DNA of 64,000 nucleotides, taken from Progne subis subis. Lineage: Eukaryota; Chordata; Aves; Passeriformes; Hirundinidae. Below are positions 1 through 10,390 of this stretch, one piece after another (the first letter of the stretch is position 1; every line of letters begins with the position of its first letter). The stretch covers positions 7,758,501-7,822,500 of the forward strand of contig JAKJHU010000024.1 of assembly GCA_022316685.1 (NCBI GenBank). The letters are read 5' to 3'. The notes below the pieces were generated by a model, which was not told where the DNA came from, did not search any database, and saw only the letters and a program-made list of their open reading frames with translations. A program made the translations under genes and the position numbers.

Positions 1-267
1 GAAAATGCTTAATTTTTGCAACGTTTTCCAGATTTGGGTGTGCTGAGCTGGAGTTTTACTTTGTGATTGTTGGTTGGACCAAAGCCACTCTGAAAGCATC
101 ACTTTCATTTCCTTGATGCAAATCTGCCAGTCTGTTTCTCAAAGCGGTGCTTAGTTAACTATGAAATTTTAAAAAGCTCTTCCATGAAAGAGCCAGGGTG
201 AATTTTTGTAAAATGGTATCTGCCTCTGAAAATAACACGTGCCTGTGCTGTGTGTTTCCCTGAGCAG

Positions 268-376
268 CTGTGCTGTACGGGCTGGACACGCTGACCTGTG
301 GTGGGCATCGCCTTCGCGGCGTTCGTCATCGGAGCCCTGCTGACCGGAGCGCTCTGGTTCATCTACTCGCGCACAG
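268..376 (+). CDS. TGFBR3: TGFBR3 transmembrane exon (+1 frameshift near 297)
   Basis: The acceptor ends in CCCTGAGCAG at 267 and the donor is ACAG/GTACGG at 377. Codons from 270 read VLYGLDTLT up to 296. The next in-frame reading of the family sequence, VVGIAFAAF, begins only at 298, so base T297 (or one base of C295-T297) is surplus. Taken literally, the frame would continue as CGGHR and, after splicing, stop inside the last exon at about 6495, with loss of the helix. The helix itself (304-360 region) is intact in its own frame, which suggests a very recent lesion or a base-call error rather than an old pseudogene. Confidence 0.93.
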
Positions 377-3300
377 GTACGGCCCCGAGCCACGGCACGG
401 GGCGGGCAAGGGAGACACCTCTGCCTGTCCTGGCCTTTTAGTCTTCTTGCTCTCTCTTCTTACTCAGGAGTTTTCCAACAGCTCCTCCCATGAGCCTCTA
501 TTGCGTATCAGCCGAGCGAAACCCGCCCTTCCCTAAAGGGAGATGTTACAGGAGATGTTATGGTTTAAAATTCGCTTAAATAATTTTAAACATAAGTCTT
601 GAAAACTCACGTGGGACGTGAGCAAAACTGAGTGTTTCTGGCTTGTGTATTATCATTAGTAACATCTCTGTATTTCAAATTTAGTTAATGGATCCCTTTG
701 GTTCCCATACTACTTTTTAAACTTTTTTTTTTTGCAGTTACTACATTAGGCTGATGTGTACAAGAAGTGGGCCAAATGGTTAAGAGAATGCTTTATCTAA
801 ACTGACATATTCTGAGTATAACTAGACTTGAAAAATTTTGGGAGGCCTTGATTACAAAGAATTTTTGCCACAATTATTTTTTCCTTCATTCTGTAACTAC
901 TATTTTCAATTGCTAGAAGTCACGTGTAATTTAAATTGTGTACAACCAAATACTTAGGAATGTGTTTGAACTGGTGCAGCCTCTATGCACAGATAATTTT
1001 CCATTGTCTCCTTAGAATTTTTTCCCATGCTAAACTGAATTAGCAAAAATGGAATAATGTATTGAAAGAAGAGGGTGTCTGGGAAGCTTTCTCTTGCATG
1101 CCCCAGACGAGGACTGGACACTGATTGAGCCTTGATTTCCAGCATGTGACCTTGGCTGCTTAGGGGTATCTCAGGATCCTTAGAGTATTCTGGGCTCCCA
1201 GCTACTTCCACTTGCAACCTTTTGAGACCCTACCAAGGTCTGGGAGGTGGGAAAAATGTGAGGTAAATAGCTCCAAGCCTGTGCAGCTCTGGAGCACTGA
1301 AATTTGCCTGTAGCTCACTGCAGGGTTTTTTTTTTTTCTGGCATCTAAAACCTCATGGAAGCTATTTAGGAGTGAGAATCCATCCCTGTTGGGTCAGAGC
1401 TTCTGTAAATATTATGACCTAGGAGCTTATGTTAATTTGGAAATAAAAACTGTGGTGTTTTTTCCAGTTGGCAGTGCAGCAATTTTGTATAAGCAGTTTA
1501 ATACTTCTCAGTGCATCAGCTGTGTATGAAACTTGTTTGGAATTGAAGCAAACATGGAAAATTTAAAGGTTGTGATAATTTGTATAAATTGTATAATTCT
1601 GTCTCATATAAGTACTGAAACATGGAAGAAAAGTGTTATTTCAGTGAGTAAATGGGAAGTTAAGTAATTCCCGTATCAATAACCTTTATTAACAAAAAAA
1701 ATTAACTTATTGTTAAATTAATACCTTTGGTCCTGCATTTGTGGAATGTCAATCTGTATCCACATACAGAACCATCTATAGACACATGTTGTGTAGTCAG
1801 TACTTGAGGAGCACTGGGAAGCCAATGTAAGTCCTTCAGCAACAGTGGAATTTGGACCAATCCTATTAAAAGAATTATATTAGCAAGGTCCATCAGTCAT
1901 GGTGACCACATCCACGCAGTGGAGAGGGCAGCTGCTCTGGGTTTCATCTTTAAGAGATGAAAGTAAGTGGAGAAAAAGGCCAGACAAAAAGTAATAAATT
2001 AATATGAGAAAGAAAGGGAACTCTGCAATTTAACGGATTAAAGAATCACAGAAATAATAAAAATTATGTAGGAAGTTCTCTGGTTCAGATTTTCAAAGGA
2101 CTGTGAAAGTGCACCTATGTTCCTGTGCACATAATTTTTCTGTGCATAGTGTCTTGTACGTACAAAGCATAACTTGCAGCAGAGTACAGCGAAGGCTCTG
2201 GCAGGTACAGTCTCTTAGAGGACAATTGCTGTGGTAGACAAGATAATCCAGCTGCAGTGGAAACATTTTCGAGCTTGCTGCAGGCTTTTATTAACTTGAG
2301 GAGGGGAAGAAAAAATAATCTATACTTCATCTACAGAGTGGCTGTCTTTTGCCATTAGAGAATTTATGCATTGCTGAATTGTGTTCTAAAATCTCATCTT
2401 TTCTTGTAAGTAGTGCTGGGTTTCCAAGACATGACTTAGATGAAAGGTTGGAAAATATGAGTTCATTCTAAAACTCTGTTTTGCTGATACTCAGAGCACA
2501 GATAAAAGCTACTGCTGGTGGAGAATGGCAGCTTGGGATGTGTGAAGTAAGTTATTTTTGTTGCTGTAGTGCTACATGCAATGCAGCAAAAGACCACCTT
2601 TTTGCCAGTAGTAAGATTTGCTGATACACTTTTATCATTATGTCTCTGCTGGCTAACAGAGAAAGTGTTACATGAATGAGCTCTTTTATTTGTCTTGATA
2701 GGCCATTAGCATTAAAACCTGAAGCAAGTTATAGCAGAAAGGAACTACAAAATAAGTAGAATTTCATCTCCAGATACTGATCAAGGATTGTTGTGTAGTC
2801 ATGTAGGGCTTTTGCTAATTTCAGTCATGAAAAATTTCTGCCAAGGCATCACAGCTGTGCTTTAGAAAATTCTAGATTTTCTGAAGCAATTCATCACGGA
2901 GTAGAGAAGTCCTATGATACACGGGTAGTAAGAGAAGAGAGAGGGAAAGCGAATATCAGAACAATAGAGGAGGAATTTTAGCTGACTTGTCTGCAAAAAG
3001 ACCTACTTTTGATCCATTCCCTGGTCAGTAAAAGGGCATGAAAGGTGTTGGTGCTGCCTGGAGAGGATCCAAGAACTAAGGGAAATACCAGATTTAATTT
3101 GCCACAAGTAACCTCATTTATCTAGGGGTCTTGCAAAGAAGCAAAAATTTTGCAGTGTGCATGAATGCAGAAACTCTTCATAATTTAACCATATAAATAT
3201 GTGCCAGTGGAATACGTGTCTTAGTAGGGATCACTGAGTATGTTTAGGAGAGACAGGCACAAGCCTGATTAGTTAATGAGACCGTTAAACCTCGTGAAGT

Positions 3301-6300
3301 GTGTTAAAGAAAACATCCGTCCCTGTGTTCTCTTAGGAAGCGCGCTTCCCTTCTTCAGGCGGTGTTGCAAGTTAAGAGGATAAAGTGTTCCAAAATCGGA
3401 GAAGTTAAAAGTGTCCCTCCTCCCCCACTTCTCCCTTTTTTATGGCATCTGATTTAAAGTAAACACACATAGCAACCAATTATATTTGGCAAAGGGAGAT
3501 AGAAAAGCAAACATTCAGACTTCCTGGACAGGGAGTACAACTGGCAGCTTTCCTAAGTGTGAATAATAAAGTGCATGTTGTCGCGTTCAGATGGGTAAAA
3601 GCTTGTTTACTGTCAATAGATGAGATGTGTCCATTCTGAGCAGTTTTGGTTTGGTAACATGAGATACATGAAGCTGTTTACATGAAAAAGACAGATGGAG
3701 AAGGCCTCTTCAGTGATCGTATACATTTCTTTACATCCTTTTTTTGAATGCTCTTTTAAAAAAAGCTTTGCTACGGTTTAGCTAGGTGTTGAGGGAATAA
3801 AATACAGGAAAAGTCATCCAGTCCAGATGTAGTTGCTAGGCTGTGTGTTCATAACATCACCACGATTTGGATTTTCTCTTTTCTTGAGAACATTGAGAAT
3901 TTGTTATTGTTCAAGAAGCGATTGTGGTGCATCAGAGCTGCTGATGTGCTCTAGAAATGAGGTGCTGCAGAGGCCATTACAGTGGAAGGAAGGGGTCTTC
4001 CAACCCAAACAGAAGGGAGGGTGCCTCCTGGGACACTTTCCAGAGGAGTCAGGAGGGGAGCGTGAGCCATTGGGCTTGCTGGGACTGCCGCACTGCGCTT
4101 TCGCTTTGCCATAAAATTAAAACATGTGTTTGGCTTACAAATGAATTTATGTTTAAATGCATACAGATTGTATTGATGTGCTGAGGCTGACCAAAGCTGT
4201 GTGTAACTGTGTGGTTTATAAAATGGGTGACAGCCCTTCTTCTGCTGCCCGAGCAGCTTTTGCAGAGGGGCTGGGGGTCTGCTCGAGGTCCCCTTGCTGC
4301 TTTCTGATGTTTGTGCTCATTTGTTTGGTTTTAATGAAAGGGAGTTTGCTTATCGCTGCCTTTATAAACATATCCTGTAGTACAAAAGGAAGGAAGACAT
4401 GTACACAAACAACGGGAGGAGAAGGGAGCAAGTCAGGAGGGGAAGAAACATCCAAACAAGGCTTATGGAAGCCTGTACAGCACGATGACACATACTTTGA
4501 TTTGATACTGTTTATTCTGGGGGGTTACAAAACCATTTCCAAAGCGAGGTAAAGCTGAAACTTGATTTATTTGCAGATGACCGGGGGTAGATTCTGACCT
4601 GCTGCCTATAAGCAGAAAATCACAGCTCGTGGATGAGCTACAATAGTTGTTTCTTATGCTGGGAAAAACAGACTCCAAATCTACTCACAAGAGTAAAACA
4701 CTGGACTGAATGCTGAATTTAAAAATAAGATCCTCACCCTCTTTATAAAAGTTTCTTTGGCCTCCTGGGCAGTGTGGTTTAGTAGTTTAGTTTGTTGTTT
4801 TTTCCTGTCCTGTCCCTTCTTTCCTCCCCAATTCCTAAACCAGTGGGGTGTAAGGCAAGAGCTGTGTGTTGTGGGGCCTTAAGTGCACTTCAGCGGTGGC
4901 TTGAGCTAGCAGCAAAGCTGCCGGTCTCCATTACGCAGAGCGCTTGCAACCTCTGCTGTGAGAAATCCTCAGACCTCCCTTGTTTGTTTGCAGCAGACCT
5001 CTGAGTACTGAGCAGCCTGCAGAAGGATATTTTGTGGCCTGAGACACAAAGCGTTAAAGGCGCATTTCCTCTGCAGCCGCATTCCGAGAAGCTCTGGCAG
5101 CTGGGCAGCGGCACACGGGGCATGGGGATGTGCCAGAGCAGCTCCTGTGGGAGGAAGCTGGCTCGTCCTTGCGCTGTAACCCTCTGTGTGCAGGCTGTGC
5201 CTTCAGCCTCTTGCTGAAGCCGTCACTGGGGAGTGAGAACTCTACCAAATCCTGAACATGGAAGAAAAATTGAAGCGTGCAGACCTGACCCGTGGATTTT
5301 GGATAACATTGGATAACGTGGAGCGGGAGAGCTGCATCACCATAAGCTCATGAGGCAGTAGATGTACCTCTGATTATTCCTGACTGCTCTGCCCATGAGC
5401 CCGCAAATCATTTTCATCTTGCTCCTTCTCTGGGCAAGCAGCCGTGCTGGTGCTGGCTGCCACGGCAGGTCTGCAGCTCAGGCAGCAGCAGAGTGACTGT
5501 TACTGCACTGAGATCACAGGTTCACATCCTGGAGATGAGCTCAAGGGAGGGGACTGCTACAGTGCACTTTATATAAACTTAAGTTGTGCCGTCTGTTTTG
5601 AAGAGACTATTTTGTAATATCGCTAAGGTTACAGACTTGAGCACTATAAAAATGCCACAGTTACGGTTTCCTATGTGGCCTTATTATGATCTTTTAGGCA
5701 TTAAATGGCATAATTATTACTTCTGTGCTTAGTTGATAGCTGGATTTTTCCCTTCAATCCCAGCCACAGATGCAGAACAGTGTGAGGAGACCCCAAGTGC
5801 TTGATTTGGCAATATAAAGGGTGAAGGGATTTTAATTTATTGTCAGTAAACAGTGACAGAAATGGTGAGACATGTTCTCACTACAGTCTGTAAGTGCTGC
5901 ACATACTCTGGTAGCTGTAGGAAAACTGCCTGTGTGTTTTGTTAGGAGTAAATCAAGTCAAGCTTTCAGGATGGTTTTTCCTACATGAAGAAGACTGTGT
6001 CTCAGGATATGTTGTATCCAGCTGACTGAGGAACATTGTCTTGAGCTGCACTTTTAGTAAATGTAGCATTAAAACTAAAGCCTTGGCCTTTTTCCTGGAA
6101 ACAGCAGAACTATAAAGTGTCTGAGTTGTGTAATAGGACCCATTTTGAATGACAGCTGGCAACAGAATATAGACAATTTTGATCTTGCAATTTCCATCAG
6201 CTGCTTGTAAAATGCTCAAGGAAACAGCACTGTTATTTTCCCTATGTGCACAGCAAAGCTTGGGTGCCAAAGTCTAGTAACATTTTCAGTGATACTCCAA

Positions 6301-6566
6301 TTAACGTCTGTTACCCAATATATTAATTGCATAGGAAAACAGACCACCAGAAGATGAAGACTGGGAAGAAATTGATTGTTGTTTTCTATGACAACCCTTT
6401 CAATTTCCCTTCTCCTGACCCCCCTTTTTCTCTTGCCTGTCCCTCAGGGGAAACAGGGGGAAGACAGCAGGTCCCTACGTCACCGCCAGCCTCTGAGAAC
6501 AGCAGTGCAGCACACAGCATTGGCAGCACGCAGAGCACCCCCTGCTCCAGCAGCAGTGCCACCTAA
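268..6566 (+). CDS. TGFBR3: TGFBR3 (betaglycan), last two coding exons, apparent frameshift
   Basis: Betaglycan is a single-pass cell-surface proteoglycan that binds TGF-beta and inhibin and presents ligand to the signalling receptors. Only its C-terminal end is here: the juxtamembrane and transmembrane exon (268-376) and the terminal exon (6448-6566), joined across a 6.07 kb intron. Recognition rests on GLDTLT, the helix segment GIAFAAFVIGALLTGALW, and the short Ser/Thr-rich tail beginning GETGGRQQVPTSPPASE and ending SSSSAT. All of these match vertebrate betaglycan as I remember it (human: GETAGRQQ..., ending SSSSTA). The splice phases agree: one base (G376) plus GG at 6448-6449 makes the Gly of GET. 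The ligand-binding and zona-pellucida domains are encoded upstream of the window. The extra base near 297 means the two halves of the first exon are in different frames. Identity is secure; whether this allele is functional is not. Confidence 0.95.
377..6447 (+). other. TGFBR3: TGFBR3 last intron
   Basis: GT (377-378) to AG (6446-6447) intron of about 6.07 kb. The acceptor is preceded by a pyrimidine-rich tract (about 6415-6446). I see no second gene inside. The ORFs at 3833-4552 and 4792-5248 overlap one another on both strands, lack splice context and resemble no family. A short GC-richer patch lies at about 5030-5230. Confidence 0.85.
6448..6566 (+). CDS. TGFBR3: TGFBR3 terminal coding exon (cytoplasmic tail, PDZ end)
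   Basis: Begins after CCCTCAG (6447) and ends at TAA 6564-6566. It encodes the betaglycan cytoplasmic tail: GETGGRQQVPTSPPASE, then a Ser/Ala-rich stretch with HSIGSTQSTPC, ending SSSSAT. In mammals this tail is phosphorylated by the type II receptor and binds beta-arrestin-2, and the extreme C-terminus binds the PDZ protein GIPC. The last two residues here are Ala-Thr where I recall Thr-Ala in mammals; otherwise the tail is nearly identical. Confidence 0.96.
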
Positions 6567-6683
6567 CCCGGGGACACAGCTGAGGAGCAGCACAGGACTG
6601 TGTGGGGACATCAGACAGCAGCTTTTTAACGTCAAGAGGATTGGTTTGGTTGCTTCTGAAAAAAAGAGGAGGGATTTTTCTGT

Positions 6684-6705
6684 GGGGGGGAAAAAAAAAA
6701 AAAAA
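6684..6705 (+). repeat. G7A15 polypurine tract
   Basis: Seven G followed directly by fifteen A, about 120 bases after the TGFBR3 stop codon. Simple low-complexity sequence, probably length-variable. Confidence 0.9.
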
Positions 6706-6975
6706 GACTGATTTTGTTTTGGGGAAGCCACTGTGTGTGTGAGTGTGTACATGAGCACACAATGCATGAGTGAACACAGCCTGTTGGATCTTGTTAGCAT
6801 GTTATGCTACATGTGACAAAGCTACTAATTTTACAGTACTGCAACCTGTTCTAGGGGTCTGTGGGCCCTCAATGTGAAATCTATGCCAGTTTGGAAAAAT
6901 GCTGCTTTGTCTATATGATATTTTCCTTTCCCTGAACCTTCTCATTGACACAAGGTATTCATTAAGGGAATTCAG

Positions 6976-7250
6976 TCATAGAATCACAGAGTGGTTTGGG
7001 TTGGAAGGGGCCTTAAAGATCATCTCGTCCCAACCCTCTGCCATGGGCAGGAACACCTTCCACTAGACCAGGTTGCTCAAGCCCCATCCAGTGTGCCTTT
7101 GAATACTTCTAGAGATGGGATATCCACAACTTCTCTGGGCAACCTGTTCAGTGCCTCACCACCCTCACAGTAAAGAGTTTTTTCCTAATGTCTAATCTAA
7201 ACCTGCCCTATTTCAGTTTAAAGCCATTACTCCTTGTCCTATCACTACAT
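6976..7250 (-). mobile_element. CR1 LINE 3' fragment
   Basis: The + strand starts TCATAGAATCACAGAGTGG and continues with the GGTTTGGGTTGGAAGGGGCC block, then CATGGGCAGGAACACCTTCC and CACTAGACCAGGTTGCTCAA. This is the reverse complement of the CR1 3' end, so the element points to the minus strand. It is 5'-truncated, about 275 bp long, and carries no coding capacity. It lies in the probable TGFBR3 3' UTR. Confidence 0.93.
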
Positions 7251-10185
7251 AAGATAAGCAGAACAAAGATGATCTTAGGTCGAAGGATTTCTGTTTGTCT
7301 GAGCAAGAAAGCATCAATGTCAGATCTCCTTGGTAAATAGTATTTTATTATTCAGCTACATTTAGCCTCTTTTGAATAATCTTTGTTTTGTTCAGCTTAC
7401 AGCTACAGCATCTCATTTGCTTTCCTGTTGTGTTTGCAGCTTCAGGTTTGTTCCAGGTATTTTTGTTATAATACTCATTGATTTGGTAATTGGAAAAGAG
7501 CACACTCTAACATTCCCTCTTGTTTTATGGGCCAAAGCTCTTTTATCAGAGATTTTTTGATCTGCTATACCAAATACAGGCACACAGAATAAAGACAAAG
7601 AATGGTCTTGTGCACTAACATAGATGGGTGTGTACCTTTAATGGCAAAGTCTTTATGCAGACAGATCAAGGTATACACAGCCTAACCACTTCACCAGTTG
7701 GAAATTAGCACAGCACTCCTTCCATACATAAACATATAATCCATAAATATGTGTATATATAAAATTAAAAACTGCCTTTTCAGTTTATAGTAGGTAGAGG
7801 AGATAAAGAAGTGGATTTGGTTCTAATCTTTTAACTAGGCTAAATTCTCTTTGAAATAAGAGATGAGTTTGAGGCACCAGGAATGTACAGTAGTGCCTGT
7901 TGTTTGCTATTCTCTGAAAATAGCTGTGCAGTTGTTTGTGTCAAACTGTTGTAGGAACATTATGATTGGATAGTCCCAAAGTAGTATCAGAATATGGAAA
8001 TGGCAGAAGGATACTAATTGTCACTATTTTTTAGTGTCATTGCCTTATTTTGACCTTCAAATTGATGGAAAATGAAAAGCAAAAAAAAAAAAGACACTTA
8101 TCATGTCACTGTTTGACTGTTACTTGCCACTTTGTAATGTGTTCTACTGATCCTCCTTTGAGGAAGACAGAGCATTGTTTTCCTCTAAAAATGAGATTAA
8201 TAACTTTCATTAGTTGTAGTGAAGGTTACCTGTGTTCTGCAAGAGAGGAAGGGACTTCATTACACTCGAGTGATAGTCTGCTCTGAAGTCTGAACTGCAG
8301 ATTTCTTGCTGATTCTACACTTGTGCCTTGCTGATGCCAGGATGGTCCAAGGGCAACATATGCAATAGATTTAAGTACCCAGGATCAGGCAGAGTGTTAC
8401 TCACTTTAAATCAAATCTGTTACCAATCCTGCAAACACCTGTGCAAACGGGTAACCGTGCACCTTGTCCTCGCTATTGGAAGCACGTGCTCGACTCTGTA
8501 CACCAGGGCTGCTCTCAGTGTCCGTGCAGGCAGCGGGGCCTTAGAGCCACACATGCAGCAATACCTGATGTTAGCAGTGAGCAGTGCAGGTGACGTGGGC
8601 AGGGTGCAAGTTACCCCCTTGCAGAAGGGTGTGCGGGACTGGCCCTGCTCCAAGGCGTCAGGAGGATGAATGTGCTACCTGTGTGGTTGAAAAGAAAGCG
8701 CTTTGCCTAACCTTCAGCAGAATGTATTGTTAAAGCATATTCTATGTGTAAAGTCTTTAAAGATGTCTTCAAAGAAGACTAGAGTCTTTAACTTCAATCA
8801 TAGCTATATTTTACTACATTAAATTTCTGTATAAAGATATATTTAAATGTTTTAGATAAATGTAAGTTACTCTATATGAAATGTTTAATTTCAATTACTG
8901 TGAAATTTATGTATTTTGTAAATTCCTTTCCCTGTTTTAACCCTTTCCTTCCTCAGATATTTTATTAAGTAGTTTCTCCTAGGAAGTATTAGATTTGGTT
9001 GTTGGGATGGACAGGTTGAAAAATTCTATGTAAAATAGATAATTGTATATTTTTGAGAGAAACATGCTGCATTATCAATCCTTTTATCAAAAATTTAATC
9101 TAATTCTAGAATAATTTACAGATTTATATCTACCATTGGATAAACCAAAAATATGTAAAGGTCAAAGATTTGATTTGTTGACTTGTATGTGAGATACAGC
9201 TTAAATTAACTGAACTTGGTATACTCAGCTATTTAATTCAGCAATCTCAATACACCTGAGTTAATTGTCCATTAGAGTTTACCAAAATGGCACATGATTG
9301 CTTAGCAGATGGAAGAGCCATTTCTGCTTCAATAAAGAGAGAGAACCAAACCCAAGCATTCCCAGTGAATAACTTTATAACAGAAATGTGTAGTACTTTG
9401 CAGCAGCTGTTAAGCTGCCGGCAGCTCAGAGCCTGCTGCACCTCTGGTTTTATAGCAGCCATTTGTCTCCAGTGCCAGTCTCTGTGTGTGGTGTGGCAGC
9501 TCCTGAATGCGTAACTGCTGAGGCACTGATTGCCACCGCTGTCCCACAAGGTTTCACCACACTGGACTCACGTGGCAGAGCCCTGTGGGGTCTGGAAGGC
9601 CAGTGACACTCTCCTGTCCCAGCAGAGGGTGTTAAAGCAGGGGCTTGGGTGGATGGAGTCAGTGGTTAATTTCAGCACAATGGAATCAAATCTGAAGGAA
9701 CTTCTTATGTAAAAATGGGAGGATTGGGCTTAAAATGGACACCTTCTGCCTGTAAAAGCTATTAGAAGCATACTTAAACTCCAAAGCAGACTGCTTGTTC
9801 TGTCATGTGTCGTCTAATCGCTAACTCTAACCTTTTACAGTATTTGGTTTTGGACATTGCGTTTCAGGAGATCAGATCTTTCTGTGTTAGGCTATTTTTG
9901 TAGCATTTTCCACATGGAAATGGATTTTGCAAAATGTCTGTAGATGCTGATGATTGTAACCTTCCCCCTGCTCTTTCCTAACCGTTCCTCTCCTGTATGT
10001 TCTTTCTGTTATGTATATCTACCTCATGCTTCACAAGAAGACTGTACTGTTGGTTGTGCTGGCAGCCCTTCCTGTGAGGTGGCTGTTGTGCCCTCTTGTT
10101 GTTGTCGTTCATCGGGATGTTCGTAGCGTTATCAGATCTTCGCTGCTGTGTCCTGCCAGTTCCAAACACAATATTCTCACCTTTG

Positions 10186-10191
10186 AATAAA
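10186..10191 (+). promoter_or_regulatory. TGFBR3: Candidate poly(A) signal, TGFBR3
   Basis: AATAAA about 3.6 kb after the stop codon, followed by GTGT-containing sequence. One of two distal candidates. Confidence 0.45.
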
Positions 10192-10384
10192 TAAGTGTAC
10201 TTCTTTTAGATGCAAATGCCAGATTTTTTAAAATCAAAGAATGGGAGAAATTTACTTACCTGTGGCCAGTCTGAACACCCCATTTGTATTTCATATTGCA
10301 TTCAGTATTTCAGAGCCTTGTGGAAATGCATAGTTGTACAGTTTTGATAACCACAGTGTCGTGTCATCTTAGTCTCTTGTGCAT

Positions 10385-10390
10385 AATAAA
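10385..10390 (+). promoter_or_regulatory. TGFBR3: Candidate distal poly(A) signal, TGFBR3
   Basis: AATAAA about 3.8 kb after the stop codon, within an AT-rich stretch. It is an alternative to the signal at 10186. Confidence 0.45.

Larger units (their letters stand above)
6567..10390 (+). other. TGFBR3: Probable TGFBR3 3' UTR
   Basis: The roughly 3.8 kb after the stop contains no gene-like ORF and becomes strongly AU-rich from about 8700 to 9250, with many ATTTA pentamers, as expected of a regulated long 3' UTR. AATAAA hexamers occur at 7588-7593, 9331-9336, 10186-10191 and 10385-10390. The last two would give a UTR of about 3.6-3.8 kb, close to the mammalian length as I recall it. A Pumilio-type TGTATATA is at 7752-7759. 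A CR1 fragment (6976-7250) and a G7A15 tract (6684-6705) lie inside. The true end cannot be fixed without transcript data. Confidence 0.65.

Noticed and set aside
2041..2070. AGAATCACAGAAAT motif as a CR1 end
   Set aside because: Only a dozen bases resemble CR1; the conserved GGTTTGGGTTGGAAGG block is absent.
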